The position numbers and the translations under genes were made by a program. Of a DNA stretch of 64,000 nucleotides, positions 24,261-36,360 are shown piece by piece; the first letter of the stretch is position 1, and each line of letters begins with the position of its first letter. The stretch comes from Dasypus novemcinctus. Taxonomy: Eukaryota; Chordata; Mammalia; Cingulata; Dasypodidae. The notes under the pieces were generated by a model. The model had not been told where the DNA came from and did no database searches. It was given only the letters and a program-made list of their open reading frames with translations. Where the stretch lies: contig NC_080680.1 in the NCBI RefSeq assembly GCF_030445035.2, positions 94,803,157 through 94,867,156 on the forward strand, given 5' to 3'.

Positions 24261-25181
24261 TTATGCACTAGAGCATTTTCTCCAGCTCAGGAGTCTCCAC
24301 AAAGTTCCCTTCATGTCCTTGTTCCGCAGGCTATAGATAAAAGGATTCAGCATGGGCATGGCCATCATGTATAACACAGATGCCACCATCCAGACTTTGC
24401 TGAGTAGGAGGACAAGGGCTGGAAGCACACCAGAAAGAGGGTCCCATAGAAGAGAATGATCACTATGAGATGAGAGGTAGAGAAGACATTGTACTCCCCC
24501 AGCAGAGGGGATCTTGAGGATAGTGTAGATGATGTGGGACCAGGACATAGGTGAGAGGGACCACACCTGAGAGGGCTGCCTCAATGAACATTATAACCTG
24601 AAAGTTATGGGTGCCTGAACAGGCAAGCTGGAGGAGTGGGAGAAGGTCACCTAAAAAGTGAGGGATGGAATGGGAGGCACAGAAGGAGAACTGAGCCATC
24701 AGGAGAGTGAGTGGGAAGGCCAGGAGGTGGGGGCAGAGCCAGGATGCAGCCACCATCAGCAGGCAGTGCTGGGGCCACATGATCATGATGTAGTGGAGAG
24801 GAAAGCAGATGGCCACATAGCAGTTGTAGGCCATCGCAGCCAGCAGGAAGTCATCCAGCAGGGTCAATGCCATGAAGAAGTACATCTGCACGAGGCACCC
24901 AGTGTAGGAGATGGTGTGGTGCCGTGTCTGGATGTTCACTAGCACCCTGGGGACAATGGTGAAGCAGGTCTCAATGAAGGAGAGGTTGGCCAGGAAGAAG
25001 TACATGGGGGTGTAGAAGTGTGTGTCAGAGCCAGTGGCCAGGATGATGAGCAGGTTTCCCAGCACAATAACCAGGTACATGCCTAGGAAGAACCCAAACA
25101 GGAGAGAGGCTGCTGCTCTGGCTGCTCAGAGAAGCCCAGGAGGAGGAAGTCAGAGATATTAATTTGATTTCTAACTTCCTT
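24261..25181 (-). pseudogene. Olfactory receptor pseudogene, family 1-like
   Basis: Seven-helix odorant receptor copy on the minus strand, closely similar to the receptor at 63087. The N-terminus reads EVRNQINISDFLLLGFSEQP with an N-glycosylation site (NIS), but the expected ATG is AAG at 25181-25179. A 2-base insertion near 25105 shifts frame just before helix 1 (then MYLVIVLGNLL). PMYFFL is kept. Two residues are missing after LSFIETCF relative to the paralogue. MAYDRY has become MAYNCY, both changes being CpG-to-TpG/CpA type. Further frame shifts occur near 24545, 24500 and 24390, before the C-terminal PMLNPFIYSLRNKDM returns in frame. At least four frame breaks plus loss of the start and of the G-protein-coupling DRY motif make it non-functional. 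Downstream sequence is shared with the other receptor. Confidence 0.95.
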
Positions 25182-26420
25182 CCAAGGTAGGGAAATCAGT
25201 GGAGAATCCTTCTTAAATAAAGCCAGGCTCTAAAAATTATAGATTCTTGTAGTTTGGTCAGTTTTTCTCTATTTTTTGAGGGGATTATTGAGATTTGCAA
25301 TGGCTGTAAGTGGAGGTGTGCAAATATGTACAAATTTGAGGAGTGTGGGCTTTGATAATGAGGCATCTTGAGAGGGGTTAATTTGTATTTTAGACACCTG
25401 TAAATGTGGTAGTTTTCCCCATAGATTGCCTGAGAGGCTAAACTGGAGTTCACCTTGAAAGAACTTCTTCAAGTTTTAATTTCTTTCTTTCTTTTTTTTT
25501 TAGAACCACCACAACCACCACCACCACCGTAGGATAAGTGCTTAACCTCATCTATTTATAGTGGAGCTTATTTTGGGGCATGCACATACTCGAATTTTGT
25601 GGACAATCCTGGGTCCCTTGTGTCTATGTGTGTGTGTGAATATGTACGGAGTTGGAAGAAGGGATATTGCTTTTAGAGGGGAGGCACTTAGGGGCTAAGT
25701 GTGCTAGAAGTGGCTGGTCCCCTTCATTCTTGAAGTCCCTCCCAGTGAGTTAATTTGGATATGAGGATGTTGTAAACCAAAAAGCACTTTATCAATAAAG
25801 GGCACACCATTTTCATTATCATGAGCTCCACCATCAACATTATCTGTTTTAAGATCATGGATTTTGCCATCTTAGAGACTGGATGAGAATCCTTTATTTG
25901 ATCCTTATTCTTAGTCTGAGCTTGTTTAATTACTTAACCTCTCTGAATCTCTGTTTCCTAATTTGTACAATGTGTAATTACTTAATAGATTATTGAAGTT
26001 ATTCTTGAGATGCATATATGGAAGGCTGGCCTTTAATAAGGGTAGTGATTGTTGTTATCATCGTTATTAGCAGTTGATAAATCATGAACCTGGGAAACAA
26101 AATGCAAACAGGTGGCATTGGACAATGTACATTCCAGCTCTGTTCCTCATATGCCTATTCAGCCTTGGAAAATGTTTAACTCCTTTGAACCTTGCTTTCT
26201 TTATTTAGGAGATGCAGGTAGTAACTCTGACAGGTTAGTTGAGGGGACCACATCCTAGAGTCAGTTGAAGTTTCTTCATGAACCATATGTGAAATTAAGT
26301 GAGTTGACAACTTTCTTGTTTGATGATGTGGAGGAACAAATGCAATGAACAGTTACTGGCAGCACATGCTAATGTCATGCTTGTTAATGTAGTAATTAAA
26401 AAATAGTCCCTCTGAGTTGG
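25182..26420. other. Intergenic sequence with MIR traces
   Basis: About 25890-26080 has the MIR pattern (TTACTTAACCTCTCTGAATCTC, plus strand). A short CAC/AAC-rich stretch lies at 25504-25530. No gene recognised. Confidence 0.5.
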
Positions 26421-26424
26421 ACAG

Positions 26425-26640
26425 AGTTTCCTAATTCTTGATTTTCTGTGTGACTTTAAGGAAGTCACCTTAGCCTTTCTTGGCTTCAGTTTCCACATTT
26501 AATTAAATGGGATAATAATGGTGTCTATTGTATAGAATGGTGAGGAGGATTAAATCTGATAATCAGTGTAAATATTTAGAACAGTGCTGGCACATAGCAA
26601 GTGCTCAATAAATATTAGCAATTTTTGTCATTGTCATTGA
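26425..26640 (+). mobile_element. MIR SINE
   Basis: Typical MIR phrases in order: GTGTGACTTTAAGGAAGTCA, GGCTTCAGTTTCC, AATGGGATAATAATGG, AGAACAGTGCTGGCACATAG and CAAGTGCTCAATAAATATTA. An ancient mammalian SINE, so this part of the window is old, non-inserted sequence. Confidence 0.85.
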
Positions 26641-26730
26641 TAATATAATGTGCCTTTTCTGGTGTCATTGTGTTCTGGACACTTCCTGAGGATTGAGTTT
26701 ATAATTGTGAGGTGTCACATGAAGAGCAAT

Positions 26731-26754
26731 CATCATCATCACCATCATCATCAC
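26731..26754. repeat. (CAT)n simple repeat
   Basis: Eight CAT/CAC triplets in a row. They produce a poly-histidine run in one plus-strand frame, with no sign that it is a real protein. Confidence 0.95.
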
Positions 26755-27028
26755 CCTACTCATGGTTATGACCCTACTCCGGCCTATCTGTGGCAAATCA
26801 TCAGCTTTGTAATATGGAAAACAAGTGTCAACTCTGTCATGTAACTTAATTACTAAAGGCCCTTATTATTAACAGTAAAATGGGTTAAAACAAGTCTATT
26901 GTGTAGCGTTATTGAGAGGCTCAAATTAAAAAAAAAAAGAAAGGAAATGAAAGGTTTGGTGAACTCTGAATGGATGTAGAGGAATAAATTACTGGTATTG
27001 ATCTAGGGTGGTACTTGGGAGTGATTCT

Positions 27029-27711
27029 TTTTTTTTTAAATGTTACATTTAAAAAATATGAGGTCCCATTCAACCCCACCGCCCCCACTCCCCACTCCCC
27101 CCACAGCAACACTCTCTCCCATCATCATGACACATCCATTGCACCTAGTAAGTACATCTCTGAGCATCGCTGTACCCCATAGTCAATGGTCCATATCATA
27201 GCCCACACTCTCCCACGTTCCATCCAGTGGGCCCTGGGGGGATCTACAATGTCCCGTAGTTGTACGTGAAGCACCACCCAGGACATCTCCATGTCCCGAA
27301 AATGCCTTCCCATCTCATCTCTTCCTCCCATTCCCCGCACCCAGCAGTCACCATGGCCACCCTTCCCACACCAATGCCACATTTTCTCTGTGGACATTGG
27401 ATTGGTTGTGTCCATTGCACATCTATGTCAAGTGGGGGCTTAGATTCCACATGGATACTGGATGCACTCCTCCTGCTTTCAGTTGTAGGCACTCTAGGCT
27501 CCATGGTGTGGTGGTTGACCTTCTTCAACTCCATGTTAGCTGAGTGGGGTCAGTCCAATAAATCAAAGTGTAGGAGTTGAAGTCTGTTGAGGCTCAGGGC
27601 CTGGCTATCATATTGTCAATCCAGAGATTAAAATCCCCTAAATATATCTTAAACCCCAGCACCAACTACAATTCCAGTAAAGTAGCATGAAAGTCTTGTG
27701 AAAAGAGATCT
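27029..27711 (-). mobile_element. 5'-truncated L1 3'-end copy
   Basis: About 683 bp with the common 3' terminus. Target duplications are TTGGGAGTGATTCT at 27015-27028 and TTGGTAGTGATTCT at 27712-27725. A 96-codon open stretch (27534-27244, minus) begins MELKKVNHHTMEPRVPTTES; a related stretch is at 50531-50322. Confidence 0.75.
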
Positions 27712-27980
27712 TTGGTAGTGATTCTGACAACCACTCTGTCTAGGTGCACTGAAAAAGAATTTTACTCTATTATTATATAGGTGCGAGATCCACGTCACTG
27801 TGGGGGGTTGGGGAAGTGTGGTCTGATACCAATTTCTCTACAATGATCTCAGGATGACTCTCAGCGACCTGATGAACACCAGGGTTAGGTTACTCCTCAT
27901 AGTGATCAAAAGAACCAGGAAATTATTGGCTAAAATGGAGGAAGCAAAGAAGAAGAAAATAGGCAGGTGTACTATGGCAT

Positions 27981-28028
27981 GCATGTGTGTTTGTGTGTGT
28001 TTGTGTGTGTGTGTGTTGCATGTGTGTG
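27981..28028. repeat. (TG)n microsatellite
   Basis: Interrupted TG repeat of about 48 bp. Confidence 0.95.
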
Positions 28029-28030
28029 AC

Positions 28031-28720
28031 TGAGAGAGAATCTGTTCACTCTCCCCAACCCCATGCCTTGGTTCTTACCTGGAGATGCTGGCCAATCTCA
28101 GAACCTTCCACTACCACTAGGTGATTTGGTTCACTGTCCCTTTGTCTCCCCAAGAAGGCATGGTTGGATCTGCAGAGATCTTTCTTCTCTGCCGCAGCAG
28201 CTCAGAGTGAAAACTCTGGGCTAGAGGTATCTTATTCAAAGTACAGGAGCCAAGAGGAGCTGTTGGCTTTTTATATGGAGTGTCTCCTGGGACCCAATCC
28301 CAGCCCTCCTAGTTCGAAACAAATGGGGCAAATGTCCAACCTCCCAGCTGTTCTCGATAGATTGTGGTTCTCTGTGTCCCAGCAATGGCATTAATGCCTC
28401 CAGTCAGAGCAACCAGGGCTGGGGTCAATGGGGGCACAGCTTTTTGGTATTTTTCCCTTGGGCGAGGTGCAGGTTGGATTTGTTCTCTCCACGCCGGACT
28501 TTGAGCATTGGCCTGTTCTGCCAATGAGGTTTTTTTTTTTTGATTTAGCCATTTTGAGGAGTTATTGTGGTTAAGAGATTTAAAATGGAGTTGACTGATA
28601 GTAACATTTTGTGTGTTAGCTTTCTCATTTTTGTGAAAATTGAAAATGCAATACTTTTTAACAATAAAAATATTTCATATGTCTTATTTTTTTAAAAATG
28701 CAGTTATTTTTAAAAAATGA
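28031..28720. other. Unassigned intergenic sequence
   Basis: 28080-28520 is of higher GC and has overlapping short open stretches without recognisable domains. Nothing named. Confidence 0.45.
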
Positions 28721-29659
28721 GGAAGTTACTCTTATATATCTCTCAGCCAGATAACCACAAACCACCAAGGTATGCAAACCAAAAGCAACAAGGTTTTTGA
28801 GGACATTTGGATGCCATGAACCAGTCAGAAGATGAAGAAATCAGTAAACTGCCTAAATTAAAGGACATCTGGAAAGCCCCAAATATCCCCCAATCTATTC
28901 TTTAGAAATAACTTATGTAATTCCTATCTTTTTCTTTAAAAACCCTTGCTTGAAAACCCCAAAATGGACACGATCTGTGCTACCAAACTGCAATTCTAAG
29001 ACTCTCAAATAAATAATTTTGTTGCCTTGCGGCTTTCTTATTTTTTAGTAGACATTTCTGGTGTTCAGAAGAGGGATCCAAAGCGATTGCCCTCTCAACT
29101 CTGGAGCATCCATTGGATTTGGGCATGATACTTGCTAAAGCCCTCTTTCAGTGTCCTAGGCTATCATTTTGGTGGGCATGGGTAGACATTTAACCACTAT
29201 TAGAGGACCTATGATCTTCTTTGAGAAGCCTCAGCTTCCAAAAAGAACACTCCAGTGTAAAGAAAAGGTGGTTACAGACAGGCAAGGTTGACAATAGGTA
29301 GCCTGTTAACTCTCAAAACAATTTTTGTGCAACTTACGGACACCTGGTCATGGATTGGGCTCCTAAAAGGACAAATTGCCTTCAAGGTTAAAGAAGTATC
29401 CCGTATAAGGCAAACTGTAAAACGTCTCACTAACCCAGTCATAAGATAAATCCTGTCAGGACTTTAGGCTCTAGGATTGCTCTTGGGCATAAATAATGGG
29501 TTCTAACTCTTCAAAAAATTCTAATTATACATTGCCTAAAGCACACCTGCTGGTTTTATGTGTAAGAATTTCGGTCCTGCATCACATAAATTCTTATCTC
29601 ACTGGACCTGGCATACTAAAGATAATTTTAAATTATAATGACTGCAGTGAGGCTCTTTT

Positions 29660-30079
29660 TTTAAAATTGTTTTTTATTTTTAAAGATAAATAGATTATAC
29701 AAAATGTTATGTTAAAAAACATAAGAAGTTACCATATACCCCACTCCCTTGCCCCCCCCCCCCACTCCTCCCACATCAACTTCTTTCATCAGTAAGGCAC
29801 ATTCATCGCATTGGGTGAATACACCCTGGAGTGTGCCACATCTCATGGACCATCCAGTGGGTTATGGCAGTATATACAATGTCTTGTCCCTGCAATATCA
29901 TTCAGGACAACTCCAAGTCCAGAAAATGTCCCATATCACACCTCCTCCTCCCTCTCCTTGCCCTCAGCAATTCCTGTGGCCACCTTCTCCACATCAATGA
30001 TACAATTTCTTCCATTGCTAGAGTCACAACACTACTATAATAGAATACCAGCAAGTCCACTCCAATCCATATTATATTC
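29660..30079 (-). mobile_element. 5'-truncated L1 3'-end copy inside fossil gag
   Basis: A 420-bp insertion with perfect 15-bp target duplications CAGTGAGGCTCTTTT (29645-29659 and 30080-30094). Confidence 0.85.
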
Positions 30080-30690
30080 CAGTGAGGCTCTTTTAGTATG
30101 CCCAAATAATTGTAGTTGTGTGCACAATTGGAGAATAGGGGCATTAGGATCAAATAACCTGAATGGTATTTTTAAAATTGGTACTTGGTAGTTTCCAATT
30201 GTATTAAAACTTACAAAGTTGCCTCTCTTCAAGAAACAAAGACAAAATCAACAATACATAGACTATCTAAACGTATAACTAAACTTAAAAATCTGCCTGA
30301 AAACTCTAAATTTTCTGAGGCTACCTCAGCATCTCCCCTGCTTTTCTGTCCTCCTCCTCTTTATCTTAGCCTTGTGGAGCTGCCTTTTTATACTAAGGGC
30401 CCTGAAGCCCCTCAGACCCACCCCTCTTAAGTCCTTTCAAAATCAAACCTAATAAAAGAGGTTCAGGAACTGCTCAATTGCCTATACTCCTTGGACTAAG
30501 AGTCATAACCAAGAAAATTCCAAATCCTATTGGAGAGCCCTAACAAATATTGGAATGTGCTCTTTAATTGTATGCCAAATCAGCCAAGATTGTTGATTCC
30601 AAAATTGCTTCTTTAAAGGACTCTTAGAGAGAGCTTAAGAAAAATAATATTCTAGCCTTGATAACCCTTTGACTTAAAAGTCTAAAGTGG

Positions 30691-31070
30691 TTGGGGGAAA
30701 CGGACTTGGCCCAGTGGTTAGGGCGTCCGTCTACCACATGGGAGGTCTGCAGTTCAAACCCCGGGCCTCCTTGACTCATGTGGAGCTGGCCCATGCGCAG
30801 TGCTGATGCGCGCAAGGAGTGCCCTGCCACGCAGGGGTGTCCCCTGCGTAGGGGAGCCCCACTCGCAAGGAGTGCACCCCTAAGGAGAGCCACCCAGCAT
30901 GAAAGAAAGTGCAGCCTGCCCAGGAATGGCGCCACCCACACTTCCCGTGCCGCTGAGGACAACAGAAGCGGACAAAGAAACAAGATGCAGCAAATAGACA
31001 CAGAGAACAGACAACTGGGGGTGAGGGGGGGGGGAATTAAAATAAATAAATAAATAAATCTTTAAAAAAA
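30691..31070 (+). mobile_element. DAS-III-type chimeric SINE inside fossil gag
   Basis: Well-preserved plus-strand copy with perfect 15-bp target duplications AAAAGTCTAAAGTGG (30676-30690 and 31071-31085). Confidence 0.95.
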
Positions 31071-32250
31071 AAAAGTCTAAAGTGGATGATACTCCCCTTT
31101 GAGCTTCTCCTAACCCTATGTTCCTTATATCTTTCTTTGCCTGACTGCTGAAATTTGACAAATGCCCTGTAAGAGCATACTTCTGAGACTTCCAGAATGG
31201 AACCCTCAGTGATTTTAGCCCCTGATCAAGAGCAGAGTTTAGGGCTATTGTTAAAAAAAAAAATAAGGCATTTAGAATTCAAATTGGAGTTTATATTAAT
31301 AATTCCAGATTACCTGATATTGTTCAATTTGTACTTATGCCTTTAAGTCTGGGTAAAATAAATATATATAGATAGATAGATCAAGGCAGCTAAATGGGAA
31401 AAGCTGGAAGATGATATAAGGGACCCTATAATTACTATAGGCAGGGAAGCTCCTAAAAAGGCCCATCAAATTGCTAAGGACTTATTAAAAGCCATACCAA
31501 AGACTTTCCTCAAAAAAACAAAACAAAACAAAACAAAAACCCAAAAAACAAAACTCAAACAACTGATTGTTCGATAATCCAATATTGTAAACAAACAAAA
31601 AGGCTGACTCCATCTAGGATGAAAAGAAATGATTGTCTCATACTCACTTAGGTCTTTCATCTTTTGCTGATATATTTGAAGGGATAGTGTCCTCCTTATT
31701 TGTCAATCAAGACTAATCTTGGGAAACTGGTTAAAAAACAAATTTTACTGGAAAGTTGCTCCTTTTAATAAGCTTGTTAAATTAGCTAGTCATTTTGAAA
31801 AATTTCTGGATCAGGACAATAACTTAAAGAAAAAATCATAGCTTTACAATTAATTACAGCAACTCCAAGAGGTGAAATAAAATTATGAGAGTCCCAGATT
31901 GTCACTTTCAATGACAAGCAATACAAAAATAGAGGTACCTCTAGGAGAGGAAATATAAAGACAATAGCTATCTATATTGTAAGCAACAGTGACATTGGAA
32001 ATGAGGTCTATTTTTTAATGAAAAACAAAACAAAACAAAACTGCAAGTACTGGGCACATAAAAGATCCATTTAAAATAAGTTCCTTACGTGTTTTAGTAA
32101 AAAAAAAAGTTTTCCACACTCCATCAAGAAAGTGGAGTGCATTCTTTGAATGGTATTCAAAAGCTTCAAAAGGATATACTAATTACAAAATAGCCTTTTA
32201 ACAAAAAACACACACAAAAAAACTTGATTAAAAAATGAAGTGGGGCAGGA

Positions 32251-33615
32251 AAGTTAGCTCTATTATATACAAGAGTGAATTTTATATCTCTGTATTTTAC
32301 CTTTCTGTGTTTCTGAATATGTTTTTTTCTGACTTATGTCTGAAAATATTAAGCTATAAAGCCTTTATTCGTGTACTAGCTTAATATTTTTAATTTAAAA
32401 GAAAACAACGATGTCTTCTGAGTTATCAATGTTAAGTACAAAAAAGGCATGCATTCTTGGAGATGTTCTTCCTTAACATATACAGTTTAACTGATCAAAT
32501 AAGCTAATATTATATCTTCTAGATAGTTAAATGAAAATAAAATGGTTTGCATTTAACCAAATCGAGTCATTATTCTGACAAGTTTTATTTTGACAGTAAT
32601 TGTGTTTTCTAAGAAATGAATTTGAAGACAGTATCCAAAGTCATTTTGGTAACTTAAGTATATAAAGTAGACAGGATATGTTTTCATTCAGGAAAAAGAG
32701 AGTAGTTTTGTCCTAAAATAAAATGATTGGTTGTTACAGAATGAAAAAGAGGAAATGTAGGACAACTCCTCCATGGATATAGAAAGTTGTAGACGGTTTT
32801 TAGAAAAGAAATTTTATTTCTTGTTTAAGATTTCATGATGCCATCTGTAAAAATTTTTAAGAGCCTTGTATCAAATAGTATACTGGTGCAAAACTATAAT
32901 TTAGTTTTCTTTCTATTAAAATGACAACGTTTTCTCATATTATTGGTCTATTCTTAATAACAGGTTGTAAAGGCTTTTTTCTGAATAATCAAAGTAAAAG
33001 GCGGAGTCTGTTTCACCAAAATAACTTTTTGTGCTTTGTTAACTTTATCATGTCCTTAATTGCTTAAAAGAAACAAGTCTCACTTCAAAAGTTTTTTGTG
33101 TTGTCTTATCTCCTAAATAAATATATTTTTACTTTGAAATAGTTTAATTGGCTCATAAAATCTTTGCATATAACAAATATGCAAAAACACTACACAATAT
33201 TAAATCACGATTACTTTCTTCACTAGGTGAAACTACCCAGAATATACATCTTTTAAAGAAAATAAATGCCACATTACTTAATTCTGAAATGACATTTTGA
33301 CTTAAATACTATGGCAAAATAGATAACTCCTTAGAACATTTATTCAGTGCACAAAACTGCCAGATATTTTCATAAGCATAACCACTGAACAGGTGCAAAT
33401 GAACACAATTTTCAATGCTACCCATTTATTGAAATAGCTTTGCCCTCATCTAAGACCTCTTAAAATTCTGGCACAAAATGTTGGTCTGTTTTAACTTCTC
33501 CCAGGTGACGTCAAAATCCAGTTACTCTTTCGTCCTGCCCGCCCCCTAAACAAAACAAAACAAACAAAACGAAATAAACAAAAAAACATTCTTCTGCTGT
33601 CACAGCCTAAATGAG
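32251..33615. other. AT-rich stretch next to the WRNIP1 retrocopy
   Basis: No ORF, repeat or RNA recognised. It lies directly downstream of the WRNIP1 stop and could be partly retrocopied 3' UTR, but no clear poly(A)-plus-AATAAA end was found. Confidence 0.4.
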
Positions 33616-35690
33616 TCAGCAGGGCCTTTGCTTAAAGGAATCTGTGCCTCTCAACTCTTCAGGCAGGTATTCCTGGTCCACAGGTGCTGAACATTGGGTT
33701 GTACTTGTAACCTCTGCCATAGGCCAGCTCCTTCATCAGTCTTGGTAGGCGCTTTCCTTAAGTGCAGGGAGACAGCGGGGAGAAGTGGGTTTTCAAGCAT
33801 GATTTGATATTGATGCAGGCCCTGTACACCTCAACAAACTTTGAAGCTGGGGCAAAAATAGATTACACACATTCCGGCTTGCCTATACAATGACAGCCTT
33901 GATAAGGAGCGAGTGCTTGTGTCAATGCAAATGGGTCTGCGATACCTAGGTCCTCGCTGGCAAATCTCACAAGCCTCCTGGCCAGATACAGTGAATCTTC
34001 TCCCAGCAGGCGTGCACGCCAATAGAGGGAGGCGTTCTGGTCTGAGCCACACTTGGATTTACGAAGTGCAGTAATTGTACTTGTTCTCTTGCTCGGCCAT
34101 ATAAAACGTGGGCTCGCTGGAGTCCTTCTGTCACATCATTTTCAGTGATCAGAACTCTACTGGAAGAGTATGTTTGTCCACCTTTCTTACGAAACATCTT
34201 CCTAGAGCTTAGCCTGGTCAGAGCCGCCAGCTGCAGTTTGTTCAAGCGGGCTCTGGAATCGCCTTCGCTGAGAAGCGCGAGTAACCACAGCTTTGTTTTC
34301 TATCAACACCGAGAGCCAGAACTGCTGTTCCTGCTGTGGCTCATAGTGTCAGTGGGATAGCTAGAATCTAGGACATGGATTCCCAGTGAGTTGATCGCTC
34401 CCATTGAAACAGTCACCATTGCTGCTATTGGAACCTTCTCCAGAACAGAACCTGACAGCGGATCAGAAGTGCAGCGCTGGAAGCAGCGAAGGAAGGGTTT
34501 TCAGTGGTTGCCCCAACCAGAGTAATCGTCCCACATTCCAAGTTAGGAAGGAAAATATCCTGCTGAGATTTATTGAACGATCAATCTCCTCAATAAAAAC
34601 GATAGTTTTCCTTTTGAAAAAGCTCTTTTCACTTTGAGCTTGTTTTACGACACCTCGCACATCAGTTTTCTTGGCATTTGTTGCAGACAATGACACACGC
34701 CTAATGCTACGTTTCTTGCTATCGCTGGCTATGATGGGAGCTAGAGTGGTGTTGCAACAGCCGGCGGCCCCCACGGGATCCGGGAGGGGATTTCGTTGTC
34801 TCTAGGAGGGACCTGAACAGGGTCTTCAGTTCCACCATTCTACTTTGCCCCAAGTAGTCCTGCAGCGCGTCAGGATGCTTTTTAAAGGTCAGAAGCTTGC
34901 CCTCCAGCATCTGCCTGACTTCTTCGGCAGCCGATGCCCGGGGATGAGGGCGCCCCCGCATCGCCGACCCCGGCCGCTGCCCGCAAAGCTGCGTCATCAG
35001 CACCCCAGGCTTCTGGTGGTTCTCGCCAAGCGGATCCACATCCAGGTCTCCATCCGGGTCTCAGCCGCGACGCCATCTGCCCCCGCCTCCGCCTCCTCCT
35101 GCACCTCCTCTACCTCTCAGCTGCACGCTTTCCCCGCCGGGGTGGCCGCAGGGGTCAGCCTCTTGCTCCACCTCTGCCTCCCTGGGCTGCTGGACCGCGC
35201 CACACGGAAGTCCGGGAGGAGGCGGGAGCGGGGTGGCGCGTCGTGGCTCTCGGTGTCGCCCTCGCTGCCCTGGCCGCCGTCGGAGCGGCGAGCTTCTTCA
35301 GAGCCGGAGCTCCTACAACCACTTCCGCTTGGGGCGCGGGGAACGAGGGCGCCTAGGCTCGGTCCCCTGCGCCGTGTGGCCGGGTCCTGGGCTCCGCGTG
35401 CTCTTCGGGGTTGACTGCACGCTGCGGTCCAGGTGCGAGTCGATGTGCGTGGCGGGCATCACCTGCTGGCACACGGGCACTGCACCTGGTGCAGCTGCGA
35501 CGGGCAAGAGGCCTGCCTTGGGCCGGCTCACCTCCAGGGCGGCCGCAGCAGCGCCTCGTCGCGCAGAGGCCTCACGACTAGCCGCTGCGCAGTCCCCGCA
35601 CCGCGCGACCTTCCGCCACGCGGCTGGACACGCGCAGGCCCGCGGAGGGTTATCGCGTGCTTTACATCTCCAGCCTCAGGTGATGACTCC
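33616..35690 (-). pseudogene. WRNIP1: WRNIP1 processed pseudogene
   Basis: An intronless copy of the Werner-helicase-interacting AAA+ ATPase mRNA (a clamp-loader-like protein acting at stalled replication forks). On the minus strand the order is a GC-rich 5' UTR, a start position at 35537 where ATG is CTG, QLHQVQ and a UBZ ubiquitin-binding finger (VCQQVMPATHIDSHLDR, 35490-35440), a GC-rich disordered part, and PHPRASAAEEVRQMLEGK (near 34950). A degraded AAA+ core follows (Walker A region GCCNTTLAPIIAS; the lysine is lost), with SFFKRKTIVFIEEI (Walker B region), RLSSRKMFRKK and VLITENDVTEGLQRAH near 34150. The C-terminus EYLPEELRG ends in TGA at 33618-33616. Several frame shifts and stops exist, including one inside the UBZ. 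All exons are joined, so it is a retrocopy. Identification is by recalled human sequence. Confidence 0.93.
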
Positions 35691-36360
35691 CCGCCCCTTT
35701 CTATATTTACTTTTAAATCTTTTATTGTCACGTTAATTCAAGAAGAGAGCCAAATATTATTTCACAGTGATGTGTTCACCCTCCTGACAACTTTTAACAT
35801 TTTGCCTCTCAAGTATTAAATATCTTTTTAAATTTCAAACTGTCTTTGTGATATTCCAGAGGACCCCTGGAAAATCACCAGTAATCTGCTTTTTCACCTT
35901 GTAAATAGAGAGGTGCTAAAAATAAAGGTATTTAGTATGTTATAAATTGCATGAGAGGTGTTAAATTAGAAGCCACTGCTCATACACCTCACCTAAAACC
36001 ACAGTTTTCCCCAAATGATAACTCATCATCTATCTCCACTGTCCTGGGACCAGGAATCCATTTCCTTTTTCCTGAGAATTGAACTTAAACTAACCAATCC
36101 TTGACTTCCATGGAAAGTCTACTAACCACAACCCCTGGAACACAATAAAGGCATCTGTCCAACCTCCCTTTTGTTCTGCCTATGTGCTCCCTGCTGGCTG
36201 TTTGAGCAAACCAAGTCAATCCCTCTTCTCATTGACCCACTCATGGAATCCCCCTCTCTCTGGGACCTGTGAGTAGTAAACACTCTTTCTCATGCATTAT
36301 GAACTGTGTTTCCCACTGTGTTGTACGCGACCTTCACCCAGACCCACATTTAAAATTCAA
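35691..36360. other. Intergenic sequence with a possible LTR fragment
   Basis: About 36000-36340 has CACAATAAAGGCATC and GTAGTAAACACTCTTTCTC, which resemble a gamma-type LTR R/U5 in plus orientation. No clear ends or target duplication were found. Confidence 0.35.

Larger units (their letters stand above)
28721..32250 (+). mobile_element. Fossil gamma-like retrovirus remnant: LTR, leader and gag
   Basis: A probable LTR covers about 28721-29056, with AATAAA near 29008 and a short U5. It is followed by a leader, then gag beginning near 29496 with the myristoylation-type start MGSNSSKN. Gag-like sequence continues to a CCHC-like zinc-knuckle region near 31955-32010. The element is broken, with multiple disruptions, and no pol or env follows in place. 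It is interrupted by an L1 3'-end copy (29660) and a DAS-III SINE (30691). Age: older than both insertions. The family is judged from layout only. Confidence 0.6.

Noticed and set aside
26731-26754. Histidine-rich peptide
   Set aside because: It is a (CAT)n simple repeat in non-coding sequence.
34870-35690. Host CpG-island promoter
   Set aside because: The GC-rich sequence aligns with the 5' part of WRNIP1 and is inherited from the mRNA; no independent gene starts there.
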